NCBI GenBank assembly: GCA_949284615.1
Contig: CASDWL010000084.1
Coordinates: 1 to 5,132 of the forward strand
Length of the DNA: 5,132 nucleotides
Reading direction: 5' to 3'
DNA from: an uncultured Mycoplasma sp.
GTDB taxonomy: Bacteria; Bacillota_I; Bacilli_A; Mycoplasmatales; Metamycoplasmataceae
Shown: positions 1 through 5,132 of the stretch, piece after piece
Position numbering within the stretch: position 1 is the first letter of the stretch
Layout: every line of letters starts with the position of its first letter
The notes under the pieces: model-generated
What the model was told of the DNA's origin: nothing
The model's database searches: none
Seen by the model: the letters and a program-made list of their open reading frames with translations, nothing else
Position numbers and translations under genes: made by a program

Positions 1-836
1 AATATCTTTTTGCAATTGATCTTGATGGAACATTGCTCTCATCAAGTACCGATAATACAATTCACCCTTTAACAATTAAAGGAATCAAGAGGGCAATTAA
101 AGAGGGTCATATTGTTTGTTTAGTCACAGGTAGACCATGAATTGCATCTAAATTTGTTTATGAAAAATTAAAATTGAATACAATTATTGCTAATTTAAAT
201 GGTTCTCACATTCATAATCCTAAAGATGAATTCTTTATTGATTATATTAAATATATAAATTTAAATGAAATGCTATATATATTAGGTGATGAAAACCTAA
301 AAGATAAAATAAATAATTTAGCTATCGAAGGTCCGGGTTGAGTACATTTACAACATCGTGATGAAGATATGGAAAAAATTTTTAATTTTCATAAATTTCC
401 TAAATTAAAAATTGGGATTAATTTAGATAAAATACCTCTAAAGCCCACTGGAATTGTAATGGATATTAAAAAAGATGTTGATGCAAAACAATTAAAAAAA
501 TATTTAAATCAAAAATATTCTGATTTAGCATCTTTTTCTTATTGGTCAAAAGGTGAAAATAAATCATACATTTTTGATGTTGCAGCAGTCGGGGTGGATA
601 AGGGTAAGGTGATCTCATTATTGATGAGATATTATAGTATTGATGTTGAATGTACTGTAGCTTTTGGAGATTCATTTAATGATGAAGAAATGTTAGATAA
701 TGTTAATTATTCTGTTGCCATGAAAAATGCAGATAAACATATTATTAAAAAGGCAAAATATGTGACTGATTTAACTAACAAAGAGGGTGGAGTAGGTCAA
801 TTTATAATTGATTTTTTAGATGGCAAAATTCAATAA
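1..836 (+). CDS. Cof-type HAD-superfamily hydrolase (5'-partial)
   Basis: The first full codon is at 3, and 277 residues are visible before the TAA at 834-836. Family length suggests only a few N-terminal residues lie outside the window. All four HAD motifs are present, numbered from the first visible codon. Motif I is DLDGT at residues 6-10, with D6 the expected phospho-acceptor and D8 the general acid/base. Motif II is the Thr of LVTGRP at 42. Motif III is the lysine in VDKGK at 200. Motif IV is GDSFND at 222-227, which binds Mg2+. The large segment between motifs II and III is the C2-type cap seen in Cof enzymes. These cytoplasmic phosphatases act on small phosphorylated metabolites such as sugar phosphates or flavin precursors; the substrate cannot be read from the sequence. 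Two in-frame TGA codons (138 and 339) encode Trp, and a TGG Trp lies at 543. Reading from the ATG at 369 alone would drop motifs I and II. It lies 46 bases upstream of der on the same strand. Confidence 0.93.
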
Positions 837-859
837 TATATTGTTTAATATAAACTTTG

Positions 860-865
860 TATAAT
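860..865 (+). promoter_or_regulatory. candidate -10 box for der
   Basis: TATAAT, a perfect consensus hexamer, lies in the 46-base gap after the HAD gene and is preceded directly by TG. No good -35 hexamer sits 16-18 bases upstream (the sequence there is about TATATT), which is common in mollicutes. The implied transcription start near 871-873 would leave der an mRNA leader of only about 10-12 bases. In DNA this AT-rich a chance match is possible, and der could also be read from the HAD gene's transcript. Confidence 0.4.
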
Positions 866-882
866 ATGATATATTTAAAATC

Positions 883-2181
883 ATGAAAAACACTGTTGCA
901 TTAATTGGAAAGCCAAATGTAGGTAAATCTACTTTATTTAATAGAATGATAGGAAAAAGACAATCAATTGTTTATGATAAGCCTGGAGTTACTAGAGATA
1001 GAATCTATCAAAAGGTGTCTTGATTAGGTCATGACTTTTATGTAATTGATACAGGTGGAATTACTGATGAGAAAAAAATATTTGTAGAAGATATTAAATA
1101 TCAAGCAAAATTAGCTATTGAAGAAGCTGATTTAATTGTTTTTGTAATTGATGGATTATTTGAAATCACTAAAGAAGATTTTCTAGTTATAGACATTTTA
1201 AGAAAATCAAATAAAAAAATTATATTAGCAGTTAATAAAATGGAAAATAATAAAGATTTTGATCCATCAATATATTCGCTAGGAGTAAGTGATATAGTAA
1301 AAATTTCTGCATTACATGGAGAGAATACTGGTGAATTAATGGATTTAATTATTAAGAATTTAGACTGAAATTCAATTAATAATTTTAATCATTTTAAATT
1401 ATCAATAATAGGGAAACCAAATGCTGGAAAATCTTCTTTATTAAATAAATTATTAAATGAAGATAGATCAATTGTTTCTGATATACCGGGAACTACAAGA
1501 GATTCAGTTAATGCTATTTTAAAAATAAATAATGAAATATTTGAAATTATTGATACAGCAGGTATTAATAAAAAATCTAAATTATCTGATGCTGTTGATC
1601 ATTATGCTTTAAATCGAGCATTTAATTCTTTAGAAGAATCTAATTTAACTTTATTATTAATAGATGCTACTAAAGAATTATCACATTTTGATGCTAGAAT
1701 TGCTGGATATGCAATGGAATTTAACAAACCAATAATATTAGTTATTAATAAATGGGATTTAATTGAAAACAAACAAACAAATACAATTAATGAATTTAAA
1801 GAAAAAATTAATAAAGAATTTAAATTTATTTCTTGATCTCCTATTATTTTTATTTCTGTCCTTAAAGAACAAAGATTAAATAAATTGAAAGAATTAATAT
1901 TACAAGTTAAAACTAATTTAGAAAGAAAAATAAAAACTTCATTACTAAATGAAGTTATATTAGAAGCTCAACAAATGCAACCCGCTCCAACATTTAAAGG
2001 GAAAAGATTAATAATTACATATATTAAACAAATTGAAGGTAAAATACCTACATTTTTATTAACAGTAAATGATGTTAATAGTCTTCATTTTAGTTATAAA
2101 AGATATATAGAAAATCAAATAAGAGAAAATTTTGATTTTTCTGGCACACCAATAAATTTAATATTTAAGAATAAAAAATAA
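883..2181 (+). CDS. der: ribosome biogenesis GTPase Der (EngA)
   Basis: This 432-residue protein has the usual Der length and layout: two tandem GTPase domains and a C-terminal KH-like domain. In domain 1, the P-loop GKPNVGKST is at 9-17, switch I PGVTRDR at 34-40, DTGG at 56-59, the G4 element NKME at 118-121 and a G5-like SALHG follows. In domain 2, GKPNAGKSS is at 177-185, PGTTRD at 202-207, DTAG at 224-227, NKWD at 289-292 and a G5-like SVL at 325-327. The KH-like domain begins near PAPTFKGKR (367-375) and ends with the family signature [17 protein letters not shown] followed by GTPI. Der binds the large ribosomal subunit and is needed for its assembly; it is normally essential. TGA encodes Trp at 1021, 1366 and 1834, and TGG at 1753. 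The ATG at 883 gives the expected short lead into the P-loop, but I see no Shine-Dalgarno sequence before it. G4 in domain 1 ends in Glu instead of the usual Asp, and G5 in domain 2 has Val for Ala. Confidence 0.97.
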
Positions 2182-2196
2182 ATCTTCTGAAAAGAT
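2171..2196 (-). terminator. weak candidate intrinsic terminator for the minus-strand 2209-2859 gene
   Basis: On the minus strand the short inverted repeat ATCTT...AAGAT (arms 2192-2196 and 2182-2186) could form a stem of 5-6 base pairs. It is followed by a T-rich stretch, TTATTTTTTAT, reaching into the end of der. Its position 13 bases past the stop of the minus-strand gene is right for a terminator. The stem is short and AT-rich, so stability is doubtful. On the plus strand the same hairpin lacks a following T tract, so it does not look like a der terminator. Confidence 0.3.
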
Positions 2197-2208
2197 CATA
2201 ATATTTAC

Positions 2209-2859
2209 TTATCTATTAATTTTTAAAAATACAATTACAAAAAGAATTGTTACTGCAAGAACAGTAAGAATAAAGAAAATAATCAAATATTTTTTATTAA
2301 TATTTAAAAAAGAATACTTTTTATATTTTTTAATCATTTCTTTTTCTAATTTATCATTTTGCAATATCATTTCTTGATGTTGAAATTCATCAAAATCATT
2401 ATTAATAATTTTAAAATCATTATAAATACTTTCTAATTTATTAAAAGCTTGACCCATAAAAAAACTTAATTCTTTTTCCGATAATTCCATTTGATTTTCA
2501 ACATTGTTAAATAATTCCATTTTTACATCAATTATTCTCTTTTCTTGTTGATATAAATCAAAATTATTATCATTCATTTTATACTCTTTAATCACAAGTG
2601 ATCTACTAATTTTATTTGCTAATTTATGCAAAAAATTTCATACTTCCATATATTTACTATTTAAAGCATTGAATTGAATTTTAATTAATTTGTCTAATTC
2701 TTGGAATTCTAAAGTTTGTGTATAATCTTCAAATTCATAGTCATTTGGGTCTATTTTATTTTGATGAGAAGTCTGTCAAACTTTATGAACAACTTTATCT
2801 ACAGAATTTAAATTAGTAATATCATAACTATAAAATTCATTTGCTATATTTTGCTTCAT
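2209..2859 (-). CDS. hypothetical tail-anchored membrane protein, 216 aa
   Basis: I do not recognise the family. The start is the ATG at 2857-2859 (MKQNIANEF), 8 bases after a strong AAAGAGGTT ribosome binding site. Stopping upstream extension at the TGA codons (2638-2640 and 2776-2778 on the minus strand) would falsely shorten it to a TTG start near 2631; both TGAs are Trp. There is no signal peptide. Residues 1-75 are polar and acidic-rich with scattered aromatics. About 95-182 is charged, Glu/Lys/Asn/Gln-rich and low in Pro and Gly, so probably a long helix or coiled coil. Residues 191-212 are one hydrophobic span (YLIIFFILTVLAV...) followed by only KINR. Basic residues just before the span (KKYKK at 177-181, NKK at 188-190) predict the N-terminal body in the cytoplasm and the short tail outside. 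It converges on der with a 27-base gap and diverges from galU. Coding status rests on the open frame, the ribosome binding site and the coherent architecture. Confidence 0.85.
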
Positions 2860-2866
2860 AATATTA

Positions 2867-2874
2867 ACCTCTTT
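2867..2874 (-). promoter_or_regulatory. ribosome binding site deciding the start at 2859
   Basis: On the minus strand this reads AAAGAGGT, a near-complete match to the anti-Shine-Dalgarno sequence, about 7-8 bases before the ATG at 2859. It is the clearest such site in the window and shows that the gene starts here and not at the internal TTG near 2631. Confidence 0.8.
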
Positions 2875-2918
2875 AATGTTTGATTGATATTTTAAAATAT
2901 AAATGATAATAAATAATA

Positions 2919-2924
2919 ATTATA
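2919..2924 (-). promoter_or_regulatory. candidate -10 box for the tail-anchored protein gene
   Basis: Plus-strand ATTATA is TATAAT on the minus strand. It would start transcription near 2912 and give a leader of roughly 50 bases containing the ribosome binding site. The matching -35 position reads about TATGTA, which is poor. A second minus-strand TATAAT occurs at 2966-2971. The region is so AT-rich that neither match is strong evidence. Confidence 0.25.
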
Positions 2925-2958
2925 TAGTATATATAATAGTATACATAACTTACAAATG

Positions 2959-2964
2959 TATAAT
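2959..2964 (+). promoter_or_regulatory. candidate -10 box for the galU-plsY operon
   Basis: TATAAT lies 36 bases before the galU start and is preceded by TG, the same TGTATAAT octamer as found before der. It predicts a transcription start near 2971 and a leader of about 30 bases. Another TATAAT lies upstream at 2932-2937. No clear -35 hexamer is visible. A promoter must exist somewhere in this 141-base gap because the upstream gene is on the other strand. Confidence 0.4.
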
Positions 2965-3000
2965 TATTATAAATTTAATTTATAGAAGTATGGTTATTTT

Positions 3001-3969
3001 ATGAAACAAAATGTTCAACAAAAATCTAAAATAAAAAAAGTTATCATTCCGGCTGCAGGTTGAGGTACAAGATTTTTACCTATGACTAAAATAATTCCTA
3101 AAGAATTAGTTCCAATTTTAAATCGTCCTTCAATAGATTTGCTGGTTGATGAAGCTATCAGTTCTGGGATAGAAGAGATAATTTTAGTAATTTCAACAAG
3201 AAAACAAGAAATTATGAAATATTTTCAACCTAATATACCATTAGAAGAAGAATTAAAATCAAAAAATAAATGAGAATTACTAAAACATGTTAAAAAAACT
3301 AATCGTGATGCAATTATTAGAGTAGTTTATCAATATGAACAATTAGGATTAGCTCATGCTATTTTAACAGGTGCTCGTTTTTTTAAAAATGAACCATTTG
3401 CTGTAATACTAGGAGATGATTTAATAAAGTCAAAAGTTCCTGTAATTAAACAAATGATGAATGAATATGAAAAAATAGGATCATCAATTGTAGGTGTTCA
3501 AAATGTTGAATATGATAAATTAAACAAATATGGAATTGTTAAACCAAAGAATAATTTAGAAAAAAATAATAAATTGTTTGAAATAAGTGGTGCAATTGAA
3601 AAACCACACCCTTCTAAAGCACCTTCTTCAAAAGCAATTTTAGGAAGATATATTTTTAATTATTCAATAGTTAAATTTTTAGAAGATCTTGATTATTACA
3701 ATGAAAATTTAAGTGAGATTAATTTAGTAGATTGTTTTGAAAAATATTTAAAAGAAGAGAAAATATATGCATATGAATTTGAGGGAAAAAGATATGATTT
3801 GGGTTCTATAGAAGGTTTTTCTATGGCAACAATTGATTATAGTTTAGAAAATAAAGAAATATCTGGAGCTATTAAAAAGCATATAATGAATTTAGCTGCT
3901 GAAATTTATTCAGAAACAGCTCTTTTAGATTTAAATAATGATAATAATAAAACAAAAGGGGGTAAATAA
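3001..3969 (+). CDS. galU: UTP-glucose-1-phosphate uridylyltransferase
   Basis: The gene encodes 322 residues, a little longer than the usual 290-300. The enzyme joins UTP and glucose-1-phosphate to give UDP-glucose and pyrophosphate in the cytoplasm. The nucleotide-binding loop PAAGWGTRFLPMTK is at 17-30, followed by PKELVPI at 33-39. EQLGLAHA is at 113-120, the sugar-nucleotide and metal region VILGDD at 135-140, YGIV at 177-180, and IEKPHPSKAPS at 199-209 leading to LGRY. RYDLGSIEGF at 264-273 closes the core. Trp at 21 and 91 are TGA codons (3061 and 3271), so the gene would look split under the standard code. The ATG at 3001 adds about ten polar residues before the usual KKVIIPAAG start; only a weak AGAAG (2984-2988) precedes it, and no closer start fits. 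The C-terminus ends in an Asn/Lys-rich tail whose last codons carry the plsY ribosome binding site. UDP-glucose most likely feeds glycolipid synthesis in a wall-less cell (inference). Confidence 0.95.
3954..3963 (+). promoter_or_regulatory. plsY ribosome binding site inside the end of galU
   Basis: AAAAGGGGGT overlaps the last codons of galU (Lys-Gly-Gly-Lys) and ends 10 bases before the plsY ATG at 3974. It is a conspicuous G run in very AT-rich DNA and a good partial match to the anti-Shine-Dalgarno sequence. Its position implies that plsY is translated from the galU message. Confidence 0.65.
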
Positions 3970-3973
3970 TTTT

Positions 3974-4792
3974 ATGGTAGAAAAAATTATTTTTAATATG
4001 TTGTGAATAATAGTCGCATATTTAATTGGTTCTGTTAACTTTTCTATAATATTTACAAAAAATAATAAAGATAAAAAAAACATTAAAGATGTAGGCTCAG
4101 GAAATGCTGGAGCTACTAATGCTGCAAGAGTTTATGGATACAAATTTGGTATCTCAATATTAATATTAGACGCTTCAAAGAGTTTTTGATTAGGTTTTAT
4201 ATTGGGTATTCTACAAAATAATGTAGAAGCATTCAATGTCATTATTCCTCAATTATGTCTAATATTTGTAATAATTGGTCATATATTTCCAATTTATTTT
4301 AATTTTAAAGGAGGAAAAGGAGCTAGTTGTTTCTTAGGAATGATTGCTTCTATAAGTCTTTTTGTTGCTATAATTGGGACAATTATATTTATTTTAATTG
4401 TATGATCAACTAGATATGTATCTTTAGGTTCTATTGTTGTTCCATATATCCTTTCTTTCTTAACTTTTTTATGCCCTTTTTGAAATAACATTGATTCAAC
4501 AATAATAAATCAAGTATATTGATATAGTCCAATCTTTTTATTAATTTCATCATTAATAATCACTATAAGTCATTGATCAAATATAATTCGTTTAATTCAT
4601 AAAAATGAATCAAAAATAAGTTTCCAAAGAAAAAATACCATATACAAAAATGAAATTAAAAGAAAATCTTTTAATAAATCTAAGACTAAAGATATAAATT
4701 ATTTAAGTCTTGAACAAAATCAAATACCTAATTTTATTGATGTAAATGAAACAAGTATTATTGATGAAGCAATAAATAAAAAAGATTATTAA
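3974..4792 (+). CDS. plsY: acyl-phosphate:glycerol-3-phosphate acyltransferase PlsY
   Basis: PlsY is a multi-spanning membrane enzyme that moves an acyl group from acyl-phosphate to glycerol-3-phosphate, giving lysophosphatidic acid, the first step of phospholipid synthesis. Motif 1 is visible as IGSVNFS (18-24) through VGSGNAGATNAAR (40-52). Motif 2 is GHIFPIYFNFKGGKGAS (about 102-118). A degenerate motif 3, SHWSNIIRLIHKNESK, is at 199-214. Hydrophobic spans lie near 9-27, 57-76, 84-107, 117-145, 150-168 and 183-200. Six Trp residues, all TGA (4004, 4187, 4403, 4481, 4520, 4574), make the gene unreadable under the standard code. The protein is 272 residues against about 200 for typical PlsY. 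The excess is a hydrophilic tail (216-272), first rich in Lys and Arg and then more acidic. The start is 4 bases after the galU stop, so the two form an operon. The PlsX partner that makes acyl-phosphate is not in the window. Confidence 0.93.
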
Positions 4793-5132
4793 TTTCTAAA
4801 CATTTCTAATAAAAATCTTTCGAAAATTATTTTATCATTAACAATTCCTGATTTAATGCTTAAATCTATATCTGCAATTATTTTTAAATATTGTTTAATT
4901 TTTGCGTATCCAACATTATCCAAAAATTCAGAACATTTTTTTATAACAAAAGAATGTTTGTTTAATATATTTTCTATATCTTTTAAAGAATGAGAAGATC
5001 TTTTTAAAGAATATATTTGAGAAGATATTTCTAAGGTATTTGCTATTTGACCTATAAAAGATGTTATAGATTCACCATAATTTATTTTTTCATAATAAAT
5101 TCTAAAAATATTTTCAATATCATTTGATTGAA
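4789..5132 (-). CDS. holA: DNA polymerase III delta subunit, C-terminal part
   Basis: The last 113 codons are visible, read leftward from the window edge to a TAA at 4789-4791; the N-terminal AAA+ domains lie beyond 5132. The fragment is helical and resembles the collar domain of HolA. An IGQIANTLEISSQIYSLK stretch corresponds to the family's LAKQFRLLYQVK-like helix. HSFVIKKCSEF matches the HPFRVKKA element. The end, IADIDLSIKSG then FERFLLEMF, matches the typical LAELDYKIKTG...LELFLL terminus. Delta opens the beta sliding clamp within the clamp loader during replication. No ATG occurs in the visible frame except close to the end, and there is no in-frame TGA here. Identification rests on similarity of this C-terminal domain recalled from the family, so it is good but not certain. 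Its stop codon overlaps the plsY stop, tail to tail. Confidence 0.8.
   Translation of the reverse strand, partial: QSNDIENIFRIYYEKINYGESITSFIGQIANTLEISSQIYSLKRSSHSLKDIENILNKHSFVIKKCSEFLDNVGYAKIKQYLKIIADIDLSIKSGIVNDKIIFERFLLEMFRN

Noticed and set aside
466..675. Minus-strand open frame of 69 codons inside the HAD gene
   Set aside because: It lies fully opposite a gene with all four HAD motifs, has no ribosome binding site that I can see, and its product is low-complexity Ile/Gln/His-rich. It is a shadow frame.
883..2181. der, galU and plsY as frameshifted or nonsense-broken pseudogenes
   Set aside because: All interruptions are TGA at single codons with the frame kept on both sides, and several fall at plausible Trp sites. 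Code 4 explains them all without any frameshift.
2629..2631. TTG at 2629-2631 as the start of the minus-strand gene (140 residues)
   Set aside because: No binding site precedes it. The frame continues upstream through a TGA-Trp to an ATG with a strong AAAGAGGTT site.
2209..2859. The tail-anchored protein as a true SNARE homologue
   Set aside because: The resemblance is only in overall shape (helix plus C-terminal anchor). I could not identify a conserved ionic-layer Gln/Arg in a defined heptad register.
2881..2980. AT-only runs as a repeat array, CRISPR or replication origin
   Set aside because: There are no regularly spaced identical units, no spacers and no DnaA-box cluster. Base composition alone explains the runs.
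4294..4491. Minus-strand open frame of 65 codons inside plsY
   Set aside because: It lies opposite the conserved KGGKG region of plsY and has no recognisable domain or start signal.
4818..4825. TTTCGAAA palindrome after plsY as a terminator hairpin
   Set aside because: It has no loop, and flanking pairing is short and broken by a mismatch. It lies within the holA coding frame.

Overview
The window is strongly AT-rich and reads as chromosomal DNA of a mollicute that uses genetic code 4. I find 15 in-frame TGA codons at tryptophan positions against 2 TGG codons. Read with the standard code, all five genes that contain TGA would appear broken. Read with TGA as Trp, every one is a single intact frame with recognisable motifs. 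Sequence character and gene content point to the Spiroplasma/Entomoplasma/Mycoplasma mycoides branch. That placement is inference, because no rRNA or other marker is present.

Layout, left to right. (1) 1-836, plus: a Cof-type HAD hydrolase lacking only its first few residues. (2) 883-2181, plus: der (engA), the double-GTPase ribosome assembly factor, complete, with a possible promoter of its own in the 46-base gap and no clear ribosome binding site. (3) 2209-2859, minus: an unrecognised 216-residue protein with a long charged helical body and one hydrophobic segment at its extreme C-terminus, so probably tail-anchored. Its start at 2859 is fixed by a strong Shine-Dalgarno sequence. (4) 2860-3000: a 141-base AT-rich divergent intergenic region that should hold promoters in both directions. 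(5) 3001-3969, plus: galU-type UTP-glucose-1-phosphate uridylyltransferase. (6) 3974-4792, plus: plsY, the membrane acyl-phosphate glycerol-3-phosphate acyltransferase, with a basic C-terminal extension; it is 4 bases from galU and surely co-transcribed. (7) 4789-5132, minus: the C-terminal 113 residues of holA, DNA polymerase III delta subunit, whose stop codon overlaps that of plsY.

How the genes fit together: GalU makes UDP-glucose and PlsY makes lysophosphatidic acid, the first intermediate towards phosphatidic acid and diacylglycerol. The pair could therefore feed synthesis of the glucosyl-diacylglycerol and phospholipid membrane of a wall-less cell (inference). Der and HolA serve ribosome assembly and replication, and the HAD enzyme is a general phosphatase of unknown substrate. 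The plus-strand galU-plsY pair sits between two minus-strand genes.

I see no tRNA, rRNA, mobile element, CRISPR array or riboswitch. Apart from the tail-anchored protein the window is housekeeping, and I do not find a convincing new multi-gene system.
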